A stretch of DNA of 36,703 nucleotides, from the NCBI GenBank assembly GCA_003023195.1, contig PXRX01000032.1:1-36703 (forward strand), written 5' to 3'. The stretch's first letter is position 1; every line of letters starts with the position of its first letter. The translations under genes were made by a program, and so were the position numbers. The DNA comes from Halobacteriales archaeon QS_8_69_26. Its GTDB lineage: Archaea > Halobacteriota > Halobacteria > Halobacteriales > SW-7-71-33. Shown in pieces: positions 1-8,860 of the stretch. The notes under the pieces are model-generated. The model was not told where the DNA came from. It saw only the letters and a program-made list of their open reading frames with translations, and made no database searches.

Positions 1-1
1 T

Positions 2-1078
<1,077 letters not shown>

Positions 1079-1219
1079 CTCAATCGTGGGCTCTAGAGAG
1101 CTAGACTGTCACCGTGGATCGCCGGTGGGGACTGGTCGCCCGGTCGTCCGGAACTGTCGAGAGTCGGTGGCCGCCAGTGGCGAACCGCGGCGGATCGGTG
1201 CCCGCACGTCACCGGTAAA

Positions 1220-3067
1220 TCAGTCGGTCGGGGAGGGGTCCGGGTCGTCTTCGCTCCCCTCGCCCTCGAAGAGACCGTACTCGGCGACGCGTTCGCGCCA
1301 GAACTCCTCGTAGCCCTCTATCTGCTCGGAACTGGTGACCGTGGTGCGGCCCTGCTCGATCCAGTCCTGCTTGATCCGGATCTCGTCCAGCAGTTCCTCG
1401 GCGACGTCCGTTCCGATCTCGCCCGACAGTTCGGACTCCCGAATCGCCGACTCCTCGGAAGTGAGTATCTGTCGTTCGCCCCGCAGTATCTCGTCGCGCC
1501 TGAGTTCGGGGTGGTCCTCCAGTAGCGCCGAGATGGCCGCGGCGAGGTCCTCCTTCTCCTTCCCGTACTCGGTCCGGAACCGCTCGTAGACGTCCCGCTG
1601 GATGGCGTTGTTCTCGTGGAGCCGCTCGACCTCCTCGAGCGCCTCGTCGACGGCCCGGGCGCGGGCGATCAGTAACTGGTAGAGCCGGCGCTCCTCCCTG
1701 GCGGTCGTGATCCCCAGTCCCTCGACCAGTCGGCCGACGGTCAGCCCCTGGACGACGAGGCTGAACGCCGCGACCCCGAACACGAGTACCTGGAGTTCCT
1801 CGCGGAAGGGGAACGCGACGGTACCCCCGCCCTCCAGGGCGACGGTCCGGGGCAGGCCGAGGACCAGCGCGATGGGGATCGACCCGTGGAGCCCGCCCCA
1901 GACCATGACGTGCTGGTAGGACCGGGGAACCGTCGGGCCGTCCGACACCCGGTTGACGATCCCGGTGAGGGGATAGACGGCGACGGCGCGGGCGACCAGG
2001 ACCACGACGATGGCCGGGACCAGCAGTTCGGCGTGGTCGAGGATGCGGCCGATGGGCGTTGCCACCCCCAGGAGGACGAAGATGAAGGTGTTGACGACGA
2101 ACGCGGCGGTCTCCCAGGTGTTGAACACGGCTATCTTCGTCCGGGGACTCATCGCGTACTCCCGGCCCCGGTTGCCGATGAGGAGGCCGGCGACGACGGT
2201 TGCGATGACGCCGCTGACGTGGAGGTAGTGCTCGGCGACGAGGAAGCTCCCGTACGCCAGGACGACGGTCAGTACGATCTCTGTCATGTGATCGTCGAGG
2301 TCGGCCATCACGCGGTAGACCCCGTACCCGGTGACGAACCCGACGGCGGCACCGCCGACGCTGACCACTGCGATGTCGGCGAGTAGCCCCGCGACGAGGC
2401 CCGGGTCAGCGAGTTCGTCGACGGTCACGGTCCCCCGGAGCACGTCCGACTGGAGCGTCAGCAGGGTCGAGAAGACCACCACTGCGACCCCGTCGTTGAT
2501 CAGGCTCTCGCCCTCGACGAGCACCTGGAGGCGCTCCGGTGCGCCCATCTCCTCGAACAGTGCGAGGACGGAGACGGGGTCGGTGGGCAGGACGATGGTC
2601 GCGAACAGCAGTGCGATCAGGACCGGGAAGTCGAAGGCGAAGTGGGAGACGGCCCCGACGAGGAGGATGGACGCCGTGAGGCCCACCACGGCGACGGTCA
2701 GGATGGTGGGGAAGTCCCGCCGGAAGACGTCGATGTCCGTGGTCGCGGCACCCTCGAAGAGCAAGGGCGGGAGCACGACCAGCAAGATTACGTCGTGGGT
2801 CAACTCGATGTCGAACCCGACGCCGATCACCGACGCCCCGACGCCCGCTATCAGGAGCGCGATCGTGTAGGGGAACCGACCGACCTTGGCGACGAAGATG
2901 CCGACGCCGGCGGCGATGAGGAACACCGCCACGAGGTCGATCAACTGCGCTTCCAGCCCCCCTTCCTCCGCGGCGGCCACGAGTAGCGTCACCGGGTCGG
3001 CCGTCGCCAGGAGCGCGACAACTGGCTCGACGACGGCCGCGGAACCGGCCCCGGCACGGGGGATCAC
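1220..3067 (-). CDS. nhaP: NhaP-type (CPA1) Na+/H+ antiporter
   Basis: Predicted cytoplasmic-membrane cation/proton antiporter of 615 aa that exports Na+ in exchange for protons. About 12 hydrophobic segments cover residues 40-455, and a charged cytoplasmic tail of about 160 residues follows. Family motifs are clear: TDPVSV at 162-167 and EGESLINDG at 185-193, whose Asn-Asp pair is the CPA1 ion-binding site. Start chosen: GTG at 3067, because GGAGGTGATC lies 8 bases upstream as a strong Shine-Dalgarno sequence; the frame is open further upstream, but that part is Arg/Pro-rich and not protein-like. The gene is convergent with tnpB. A short ORF overlaps this start by 4 bases and may couple its translation. 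Substrate ion (Na+ or K+) cannot be told from sequence. Confidence 0.9.
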   Translation of the reverse strand: MIPRAGAGSAAVVEPVVALLATADPVTLLVAAAEEGGLEAQLIDLVAVFLIAAGVGIFVAKVGRFPYTIALLIAGVGASVIGVGFDIELTHDVILLVVLPPLLFEGAATTDIDVFRRDFPTILTVAVVGLTASILLVGAVSHFAFDFPVLIALLFATIVLPTDPVSVLALFEEMGAPERLQVLVEGESLINDGVAVVVFSTLLTLQSDVLRGTVTVDELADPGLVAGLLADIAVVSVGGAAVGFVTGYGVYRVMADLDDHMTEIVLTVVLAYGSFLVAEHYLHVSGVIATVVAGLLIGNRGREYAMSPRTKIAVFNTWETAAFVVNTFIFVLLGVATPIGRILDHAELLVPAIVVVLVARAVAVYPLTGIVNRVSDGPTVPRSYQHVMVWGGLHGSIPIALVLGLPRTVALEGGGTVAFPFREELQVLVFGVAAFSLVVQGLTVGRLVEGLGITTAREERRLYQLLIARARAVDEALEEVERLHENNAIQRDVYERFRTEYGKEKEDLAAAISALLEDHPELRRDEILRGERQILTSEESAIRESELSGEIGTDVAEELLDEIRIKQDWIEQGRTTVTSSEQIEGYEEFWRERVAEYGLFEGEGSEDDPDPSPTD

Positions 3068-3159
3068 GTCACGATCACCTCCCCGTGAGACACCCCACCG
3101 CGGGCGACCGGGCCTCCAGGTGCGGCGGGGTCCCCGCGATCGCTGGCTCGTACGGTCAT
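3064..3159 (-). CDS. Possible 31-codon upstream ORF of nhaP
   Basis: ATG at 3159 opens a 31-codon frame beginning MTVRASDRGD and ending ...GEVIVT. Its TGA (3066-3064) overlaps the nhaP GTG (3067-3065) as GTGA. The strong nhaP Shine-Dalgarno lies within its last codons. A TATA-like ttactaag (about 3189-3196 on the minus strand) sits about 34 bases before its ATG, so the transcript could begin just ahead of it. No homologue is recognised. It may be a translated leader, or only a chance open frame in GC-rich DNA. Confidence 0.35.
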   Translation of the reverse strand: MTVRASDRGDPAAPGGPVARGGVSHGEVIVT

Positions 3160-3289
3160 TCGGTTCGGTCGCTACCCGTCGGCCACCCTTAGTAATTCGC
3201 AATTCGGGTCGGCCGGGGAGAGGGATCCTTGGACGGGAGCCGGGGTAGTCGTGACCGGGGCGGTTCGGCCGCCGTGGTGAGCATCCGGA

Positions 3290-3308
3290 TACAGTAACGT
3301 TACTGTAA
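3290..3308. promoter_or_regulatory. Perfect 18-bp palindrome, candidate operator
   Basis: TACAGTAACGTTACTGTA at 3290-3307 is a perfect palindrome. It is built from two inverted copies of a TTACAGTAAC-like half-site and lies in the divergent nhaP/glutaredoxin region, centred about 64 bases before the glutaredoxin ATG and upstream of its likely TATA box (ggattatt, about 3327-3334). The same half-site recurs at 20894-20914 and 27390-27400. A dimeric regulator site is an inference. Confidence 0.5.
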
Positions 3309-3362
3309 ATTTGCGGCGGGCACAAGGATTATTCTCCGGGACCGCGTCGTCGTGGCCTGTCC

Positions 3363-3704
3363 ATGCCGGAGCGGTCGCACGCGGTGGGGCGCGATGGGTC
3401 GGTCGAGGGGCACGTCGAGTCGGTCCTCTCGAACCACGAGGTGGTCCTGTTCACACACGAGGTCCCGCCGGACTCGCGGTGCCGGTTCTCCCGGCAAGCG
3501 GTCGCCCTGGTCGACGCCCACCGCGAGGAGTACGCGGTCGTCGACGTCCTCGGGGAGGCCGACGCCTACCGGTCGGCGCTCCACGACCGCAGCGGGTGGG
3601 CGACGATCCCACAGGTCTACGTCGCAGGCGAGTTCGTCGGCGACGGCGACGTCCTCGCGGCCCTCGGCGACCGGGACGAACTGGCGGAAACCCTCCGCGT
3701 GTGA
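3363..3704 (+). CDS. Glutaredoxin-like protein (monothiol type)
   Basis: 113 aa, thioredoxin fold of the monothiol glutaredoxin (Grx4/GrxD) kind, a family acting in Fe-S cluster transfer and thiol redox. Visible: beta strand VVLFTHEV (27-34), a single active-site Cys40 in CRFS where the family norm is CGFS, the cis-proline loop WATIPQVYV around residue 80, and GDGDV in place of the usual GGxD glutathione-binding turn. There is no second cysteine. The replacement of Gly by Arg next to the active Cys is unusual and could alter glutathione or cluster binding. The gene is alone, divergent from nhaP, and has the palindrome upstream. Start ATG 3363 is about 30 bases after a weak TATA, consistent with a leaderless mRNA. 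Confidence 0.8.
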   Translation: MPERSHAVGRDGSVEGHVESVLSNHEVVLFTHEVPPDSRCRFSRQAVALVDAHREEYAVVDVLGEADAYRSALHDRSGWATIPQVYVAGEFVGDGDVLAALGDRDELAETLRV

Positions 3705-3828
3705 ACCCTGGGTCGTTGCGATGCGCCGGCGGCCGATACACGGGGTGCGGGACGCGCCGAATCGGGGGCCGTCGGCCCACGGTCGGGGGATCCGACGGCC
3801 ACCGGGCGCCGCCGCGGAACCGGGCGCC

Positions 3829-3844
3829 GCTCGTTTTATTTTGA
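3829..3844 (+). terminator. T-rich stretch after glutaredoxin gene
   Basis: gctcgttttattttg follows the glutaredoxin gene by about 125 bases. Oligo-T tracts on the sense strand are typical archaeal termination signals. It could instead contribute to the promoter of the next gene. Confidence 0.3.
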
Positions 3845-3872
3845 GGGGTGATAATTGAAGCAAACAGCAGGC

Positions 3873-3881
3873 CATATAAAC
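3873..3881 (+). promoter_or_regulatory. TATA box for acidic conserved protein gene
   Basis: catataaac, the best TATA match in the gap. Transcription would start near 3900 and leave about 35 bases of leader before ATG 3936. Confidence 0.6.
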
Positions 3882-3935
3882 GTCGCCGCCCTACGGACAC
3901 CTGACCCGACCGTCGCGGGACCCCCGTCCATACAC

Positions 3936-4523
3936 ATGTCATCCGACACATCCAGTCGCGTATATCGACTCCATTCGACGCTGGAACTGCCGCTCGAAGA
4001 CGTCCACGAGTTCTTCGACACGGCGGACTTCCCCGAACCGATAGACGACGTCGAGATAACCCGCCGGAACAACACCCTCATCTTCCAGGCGGCCGCGGCC
4101 GACGAGAGCATCTCGAAGTACACGCCGACCGCCCAGTTGAAGGCCAGCGTCACGGAGAACCGGGTCTACGAGGACGGCCACGAACCCGAGGCCCGCGGGT
4201 CGCGTGGCTGGGCGCTCGAGGAGGAAGAGGAGGAGATAGAGTCCGAACTCGTCGAGTACGCGGCGTTCAAGGGCGACCGCGAGACCGTCCTCCAGAACTC
4301 GACGCTCCAGTACGAGATGTACCTCGTGCTGGTCGAGATCGCCAAGAACGCCGAGAAGGGGACCCTGACGGCGATCACGGAGGTCGACGGCTCGCTCGTC
4401 GCGACCCGGATCGTCGACGGCGAGGAACGCCCGGCCACCATCGAGGTCGTCGAGGGGCCCAGCGACGCGGCCGCGGACTCCGAGGGCGTCGACTGGCGGA
4501 ACAACGAGTTCATTTCCGACTGA
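3936..4523 (+). CDS. Conserved acidic haloarchaeal protein, function unknown
   Basis: 195 aa, soluble, acidic, without signal peptide or membrane segment. The N-terminal half (RVYRLHSTLELPLEDVHEFF...) looks like an alpha/beta domain. The middle has a run of seven glutamates (EEEEEE region near residue 120) followed by LVEYAAFKGDRETVLQNS, and the C-terminal third reads as beta strands (GTLTAITEVDGSLVATRIVDGEE). I believe this matches a haloarchaea-specific uncharacterised family (possibly DUF7110, from memory and unverified). ATG 3936 was preferred over an earlier in-frame start at 3855 because it lies downstream of the TATA box at 3873. It stands alone between glutaredoxin and the repeat array; no function is assigned. 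Confidence 0.75.
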   Translation: MSSDTSSRVYRLHSTLELPLEDVHEFFDTADFPEPIDDVEITRRNNTLIFQAAAADESISKYTPTAQLKASVTENRVYEDGHEPEARGSRGWALEEEEEEIESELVEYAAFKGDRETVLQNSTLQYEMYLVLVEIAKNAEKGTLTAITEVDGSLVATRIVDGEERPATIEVVEGPSDAAADSEGVDWRNNEFISD

Positions 4524-4570
4524 GCGCGGTCTCCGCCGCGGGATCCCGTTGGTAGTATCTGGACCGCCCC

Positions 4571-4716
4571 GATCTACCGTGTGAGGCTCCGAATCTCCCC
4601 GATCCACCGTGTGAGGCTCCGAATCTCCCCGATCGACCGTGTGAGGCTCGTGTGAGGCTCCGAATCTCCCCGATCGACCGTGTGAGGCTCCGAATCTCCC
4701 CGATCCACCGTGTGAG
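4571..4716. repeat. 30-bp tandem repeat, about 4.5 copies
   Basis: Near-identical units start at 4571, 4601, 4631, 4672 and 4702 (the last is partial). Each begins GATCNACCGTGTGAGG and ends GAATCTCCCC. The only point difference is base 5 (T, C, G, G, C). Unit 3 is 41 bp because an 11-base piece (around cgtgtgaggct) is duplicated inside it. There are no spacers, so it is not a CRISPR array. It lies 66 bases or more upstream of the next start codon. Confidence 0.95.
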
Positions 4717-4742
4717 TGCCCGGCACGGGCGGTCCGAATGCA

Positions 4743-4779
4743 GAAAGGATTTAGGGTTCGCTAATTACATCTAATTACA
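4743..4779 (+). promoter_or_regulatory. Promoter with direct repeat before PP-loop gene
   Basis: gaaaggatttaggg (about 4743-4756) is a typical haloarchaeal BRE/TATA placed about 30 bases before ATG 4782, implying a leaderless transcript. Between them CTAATTACA occurs twice (4761-4769 and 4771-4779), spanning the likely start site; this could be an operator. Confidence 0.6.
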
Positions 4780-4781
4780 GC

Positions 4782-5759
4782 ATGTCCGAAGCCACCGACT
4801 TCCCCGACTACCTCGACGTCGACTACGAGGACGGCGAGGGCGAGGACCCCGAGGACTACCCCGGGATCGAATCGAAGATGGAGAAGGCCCTGGACGTGAC
4901 CGCCCGGGGGCTCCAGGAGTACGAGAACCCCGCCGTGATGTGGACCGGCGGGAAGGACTCGACGCTGACGCTGTACTTCGTCAAGGAGGTCGCCGAGCAG
5001 TACGACCTGGAGATGCCGCCGGTCGTGTTCATCGACCACTTCCAGCACTTCGACGAACTGATGGAGTTCGTCGAGCGCTGGGCCGAGGAGTGGGACCTCG
5101 AAGTGATCTGGGCCCGCAACGAGGACGTCGGCGACTACGTCGACGAGCACGGTCTGGACCCCGGCGACCCGATCCCCGTCGACGAACTCTCGGAGCACAA
5201 CCAGCACCACATCCGCGAGATCCTGGAGTACGAGGACGACGAGTTCCCGTTCCTGCTGGACACGTACGTCGGCAACCACCTGTTGAAGACCGTCGCCCTG
5301 AACGACGCCCTCGAGGAACACGACATCGACGGCGTCATCTCCGGGATCCGGTGGGACGAGCAGGAGGCCCGCGCCGACGAGACGTTCTTCAGTCCCCGCC
5401 ACGACCCGGACATCTACCCGCCCCACGACCGGGTCCAGCCGATCCTCCAGTTCGACGAGGCGGACGTCTGGGAGGCCTACTGGTACTACCTGGTCCCCGA
5501 GACCGTCGAGGACTTCCCCGACGAGGGGTACATGCCCGAGGACTTCGACGACATCCCCGAGGGCGTCACTATCGAGGACATCCCCATCTCGCCGAAGTAC
5601 TTCGAGGGCTTTCGCTCGCTCGGCAGCGAGGTCTCGACCGAGAAGAGCGACGAGGTGCCCGCCTGGCGCCAGGACCTGGAGGGAACGACCGAGCGGGCCG
5701 GCCGCGCCCAGGACAAGGAGGACCTGATGGAACGCCTCCGCGACCTGGGCTACATGTGA
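4782..5759 (+). CDS. PAPS reductase/CysD-family PP-loop protein
   Basis: 325 aa, cytoplasmic, of the adenine-nucleotide alpha-hydrolase superfamily that includes PAPS reductase (CysH) and sulfate adenylyltransferase subunit 2 (CysD). The PP-loop TGGKDS at residues 55-60 follows strand AVMW. VVFIDHFQHFDE (about 75-86) fits the conserved second strand, and GVISGIRWDEQEARA (about 186-200) matches the family's G-x-R-x-x-E-S/A region. HDRVQPILQF-DEADVWEAYWYY is the usual C-terminal signature. The first 30 residues are a highly acidic extension. No CysN, CysC or sulfite reductase gene is adjacent, so a role in assimilatory sulfate reduction is not supported by context; tRNA thiolation or another sulfur/adenylate reaction is possible. 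Family call is firm, exact reaction is not. Confidence 0.85.
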   Translation: MSEATDFPDYLDVDYEDGEGEDPEDYPGIESKMEKALDVTARGLQEYENPAVMWTGGKDSTLTLYFVKEVAEQYDLEMPPVVFIDHFQHFDELMEFVERWAEEWDLEVIWARNEDVGDYVDEHGLDPGDPIPVDELSEHNQHHIREILEYEDDEFPFLLDTYVGNHLLKTVALNDALEEHDIDGVISGIRWDEQEARADETFFSPRHDPDIYPPHDRVQPILQFDEADVWEAYWYYLVPETVEDFPDEGYMPEDFDDIPEGVTIEDIPISPKYFEGFRSLGSEVSTEKSDEVPAWRQDLEGTTERAGRAQDKEDLMERLRDLGYM

Positions 5760-5833
5760 TCGGCCGCCGGACTGACCCCCAACGCAGTCAATAGCGGCTC
5801 GCCGCCCGGCGATTCTTTATTCTGGACTGTCCG

Positions 5834-5873
5834 GCGATCCTCGAACCGGGAGCCCCTTGCGATCCTCGAACCG
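5834..5873. repeat. 15-bp direct repeat
   Basis: GCGATCCTCGAACCG occurs at 5834-5848 and again at 5859-5873. It lies in the 214-base gap between the PP-loop gene and the small membrane protein gene. Its CGATCC core resembles the units of the tandem repeats at 4571 and 25422. Confidence 0.6.
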
Positions 5874-5973
5874 ACGGCCCCGGCGATCGGACCACCGGAA
5901 CTCTCCCGGCGACCGACCGTCACCGGAGCGGGGTTTTCCCAGGATTTTTGCTCGTTCGGAAGAAAGGTCGGGT

Positions 5974-6297
5974 ATGGGACGGAGCGTGAACCTCTCGCCG
6001 TCGGGTCGGACCCGACAGTACCTGGTGGCCGGGTTCGCCTCGCTGTGGGCCGTCGTCCTCTCGGTCCAGCTGCTGTCGGTACTGGTCGGTGGACGACCGA
6101 ACGTCTGGGGGGCCGTCGCGGCGCTCGGGGTCTGGGTGACCATGACGGTGCTGTGGGTCCGCTGGACGGACGATCCGGGCGAGGGCTCGGCGTGGGAGGC
6201 CATCCCTGGCTGGCAGTACGGCGGGCGATTCGTCGAGGCGGGGGGGCTCACGCGGTCGGAACAGGAGGAGGCCCTCGGGAACTCCGAGGACGAGTGA
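5974..6297 (+). CDS. Small two-TM membrane protein, unknown
   Basis: 107 aa. Two hydrophobic segments (about 17-38, YLVAGFASLWAVVLSVQLLS, and about 44-64, NVWGAVAALGVWVTMTVLWV) form a short hairpin. An acidic C-terminal tail with GWQYGGRFVEAGGLTRSEQEEAL follows and is probably cytoplasmic. ATG 5974 lies about 30 bases after ggattttt (5942-5949), consistent with a leaderless mRNA; an upstream in-frame start at 5857 would add Arg/Pro-rich sequence that does not look coding. The gene ends 58 bases before moxR on the same strand. No family recognised. Confidence 0.6.
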   Translation: MGRSVNLSPSGRTRQYLVAGFASLWAVVLSVQLLSVLVGGRPNVWGAVAALGVWVTMTVLWVRWTDDPGEGSAWEAIPGWQYGGRFVEAGGLTRSEQEEALGNSEDE

Positions 6298-6325
6298 GGT
6301 CGGGCCGTCCGATTTCGCGGAAAGG

Positions 6326-6334
6326 CACATATTC
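6326..6334 (+). promoter_or_regulatory. TATA-like box for moxR
   Basis: cacatattc, centred about 26 bases before ATG 6356, so transcription could begin at or very near the start codon. Confidence 0.45.
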
Positions 6335-6355
6335 GCCCGGATCCAACCCGGTCCC

Positions 6356-7330
6356 ATGACAGCCGTCGAGCCGATGGACGTCGACGAGGCCGCGTCGGTC
6401 TGCGGGCGGGTGCTGGACGCCGTCGAAGGGGCGGTGATCGCCGACCGGGCGTTCCTGGAGACGGTGCTGACGGGGGCGCTGGCGCGGGGCCACGTCCTCC
6501 TGGAGGACGTCCCCGGGACGGGCAAGACCCTGACCGCGCGGTCGTTCGCGTCGGCGCTCGGCCTCTCGTTCTCGCGGATCCAGTTCACGCCGGACCTGTT
6601 GCCCGCGGACATCACCGGGTCGCACGTCTACGACGAGGAGGCGGGCACCTTCGAGTTCAACGCCGGCCCGGTGTTCGCGAACGTGGTGCTGGCCGACGAG
6701 ATAAACCGCGCCCCGCCGAAGACCCAGGCCGCGCTCCTGGAGGCGATGGGCGAGAAGCAGGTGACCGTCGACGGCGACACCCGGGACCTCCCCGAACCGT
6801 TCTTCGTCATCGCCACCCAGAACCCGGTCGAGTACGAGGGGACCTTCGAACTCCCGGAGGCCCAGCGCGACCGGTTCGTCGTCAGGACCGGGATCGGCTA
6901 CCCCGAGCGTGCGGGCGAACTGGAACTGATCGACCGCCGGGCGGCCAGGACCGAACAGGAGCCGTCGGTCGAACGGGTCGTCGAGGGCGACGGGGTGCGC
7001 CGCCTGCAACTCACCGCCGAGACGGTCCGGGTCGACGACAAGGTCCGGGAGTACGTCGTCGACCTGGGCCGGGCGACCCGGACCGACGACCGGGTGGAGA
7101 TCGGCGTCTCGCCGCGCGGAGTCCAGCGCCTGTTCGAGGCCGCCCGCGCCAGGGCGGTGATCGAGGGCCGTGAGTACGTCGCCCCGGACGACGTCAAGCG
7201 GGTGGTCCGGCCCGTCTTCGTCCACCGGATCGTCCTCACGGCCGAGGCCCGCGTCCGGGAACTGACCACGGAGGCCGTCGTGGAGGACGTCCTCGCCGCG
7301 GTCGAGGTGCCCGCCGTGGCGGACGTCTGA
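6356..7330 (+). CDS. moxR: MoxR-family AAA+ ATPase
   Basis: 324 aa cytoplasmic AAA+ ATPase of the MoxR group, which acts as a chaperone maturing partner proteins that often carry VWA/DUF58 domains. Walker A DVPGTGKT (51-58), Walker B VVLADE (110-115) followed by the family sequence INRAPPKTQAALLEAM, sensor 1 ATQNPVEYEGTFELPEAQRDRF (Asn156) and sensor 2 GVSPRG (about 242-247) are all present. A C-terminal lid domain follows, so the protein looks complete and active. It is convergent, 33 bases apart, with the DUF58/transglutaminase operon rather than heading it, yet is almost certainly its functional partner. It has its own TATA-like box, so it can be controlled separately. Confidence 0.95.
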   Translation: MTAVEPMDVDEAASVCGRVLDAVEGAVIADRAFLETVLTGALARGHVLLEDVPGTGKTLTARSFASALGLSFSRIQFTPDLLPADITGSHVYDEEAGTFEFNAGPVFANVVLADEINRAPPKTQAALLEAMGEKQVTVDGDTRDLPEPFFVIATQNPVEYEGTFELPEAQRDRFVVRTGIGYPERAGELELIDRRAARTEQEPSVERVVEGDGVRRLQLTAETVRVDDKVREYVVDLGRATRTDDRVEIGVSPRGVQRLFEAARARAVIEGREYVAPDDVKRVVRPVFVHRIVLTAEARVRELTTEAVVEDVLAAVEVPAVADV

Positions 7331-7363
7331 TCCGAGGGGTGCTCTACCGGAGAAGGGGGGGTC

Positions 7364-8860
7364 TCACCCCCTGAGCAGGGCCACCAGGACGAGGACGCCG
7401 ACGAACGCCGCGGCGAGGCCCGCGAGCGCCAGCGGCCCGGTCGCCGTCCCGCCGGCGACCAGCGAGTGGAGGCCGACGGCCAGGACGACGCCGGCGAGTC
7501 CGGCGGTGAGGCTACCGAGGGCGTGGACCGCCTCCGGCGTCCGGCCAGCCGCGGGTCCGACCTCCTCGCCCACGCCGACGGCGTACTCCCCGAGGTCCCA
7601 GACGACCATCCCGGCGGCGACCGCCCCGAACACCGCCAGCGGGGAGGCCGTCCCGGCCGAAAGCGCGGCGCCACAGAGCAGTCCCGCGGCGGCGAGCGCA
7701 GGGCCGAGCGCACGGTCGGGGGCGATCCCCATCCCGACCGCACCGGGGAGGAGGACGGTGGCGAACACGGCCGACAGCAGCAGGACCGACGCCGAGAGCA
7801 GTGCCGCCGGGACGACCCCGAACACGGAGACGACCGCGGAGAGCAACTCCTCGACCCAGGTCGGTCCCGCCCGCGCCGCCGCCGAGAGCAGGGGGGTCGC
7901 CGCGACCGCGACGACCAGCGTCAGCACCGTTCCGGTCCCGACCGCGGCCCCGCGGCGAGCACGCTCAAGCAGGGTCGCGCCGGTCAGGCGGACGCTCCGG
8001 GTCGAGACGGAGACGACGACGCCGAGGACTCCGGTCGCGAACAGGAGCCACCGGACCGGTTCGACCCCGGCCACCGCTCCGAGGGCCCCGAGCAGCGAGT
8101 CCGGGACGACGCCGAGGCCGGCCAGGACCAGCACCACGAGTCCAGCGGCCACGCCGGCGAGCGCGTACCGGAGGCCCAGCGTGAGCGTGGACTCCGCGGC
8201 CTCGACGACGTCCCGGACGCGCTCCCGCCGTCCCCTCGGAGCGAGTTCCACCGCCGGGAGCGCCCGCACCCCGCTCCTGAGCGCCGCGGCGGCGAACGCC
8301 GCGAGCAGGGATCCGGTGAAGACGGCCGTCGCGGCGGTGCCCTCGCGGACGAGGATGGCGGACGCGACCCCGAGGAACGCGACGGCCGGCCAGAGGGCGC
8401 TCGCCACGGCGGCCGTCCCCAGCGGAACCAGCGCGTAGGTGAACATCCCGAGGCCGCGGACGAACCGCCCCTCGCCCACCGCCCCGAGGGGTGCAGAGGC
8501 CGCGCCGAAGGCGGCGGCCGACAGCGCCAGGGTCGTCGCGGTCGGCCCGGTCGCCGTTGCGACGGCGAGGCCGCCCATCGCGGCCAGGCCCAGCGTCGTG
8601 CCGGCCGCCACCCGGAGCGGATCCCCGTCGGTCGAGAGCACCACCGCGACCGAGAGGGTCGTCGCCGACGCCGTCGCGAGGAGGGCGACTCCGGTGGTCC
8701 CCGTCGCGACGCCGAGGCCGAGTGCCCCGACCAGGCCGAGGACGGCCGCGGGCCACGCCCCCCACGAGGGGGACACCGGTCCCTCGTCGCCGTCCCCCTC
8801 CGGAGTCGGGTCGGCACTCGCCGGTGGATCGCCGATCGGTCGCTCGGGGCTGCGGCTCAC
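7364..8860 (-). CDS. Polytopic membrane protein of the MoxR-DUF58 operon
   Basis: 498 aa. After an acidic N-terminal segment of about 32 residues come roughly 12-14 Ala/Leu/Val/Gly-rich membrane segments. One more polar cytoplasmic stretch with LAPRGRRERVRDVVEAAES (about 205-225) divides two halves. It is probably the haloarchaeal family I know as DUF7519 (from memory). No catalytic motif is visible. The GTG start (8860-8858) overlaps the stop of the DUF58 gene as GTGA, so it is translationally coupled and the last gene of the operon. A G-run/C-run inverted repeat (7355-7371) overlaps its stop. Role: membrane part of the envelope module, mechanism unknown. Confidence 0.8.
   Translation of the reverse strand: MSRSPERPIGDPPASADPTPEGDGDEGPVSPSWGAWPAAVLGLVGALGLGVATGTTGVALLATASATTLSVAVVLSTDGDPLRVAAGTTLGLAAMGGLAVATATGPTATTLALSAAAFGAASAPLGAVGEGRFVRGLGMFTYALVPLGTAAVASALWPAVAFLGVASAILVREGTAATAVFTGSLLAAFAAAALRSGVRALPAVELAPRGRRERVRDVVEAAESTLTLGLRYALAGVAAGLVVLVLAGLGVVPDSLLGALGAVAGVEPVRWLLFATGVLGVVVSVSTRSVRLTGATLLERARRGAAVGTGTVLTLVVAVAATPLLSAAARAGPTWVEELLSAVVSVFGVVPAALLSASVLLLSAVFATVLLPGAVGMGIAPDRALGPALAAAGLLCGAALSAGTASPLAVFGAVAAGMVVWDLGEYAVGVGEEVGPAAGRTPEAVHALGSLTAGLAGVVLAVGLHSLVAGGTATGPLALAGLAAAFVGVLVLVALLRG

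Noticed and set aside
3068-3325. N-terminal extension of NhaP to 3325
   Set aside because: The extra 86 residues are Arg/Pro-rich without hydrophobic or family character, and the strong Shine-Dalgarno points to GTG 3067.
4571-4716. CRISPR-like array
   Set aside because: The 30-bp units follow each other directly with no unique spacers, and no cas gene is nearby.
7355-7371. G-run/C-run hairpin between moxR and the convergent operon as a terminator
   Set aside because: The repeat is short, overlaps a stop codon and has no oligo-T tract; it may be chance in GC-rich DNA.
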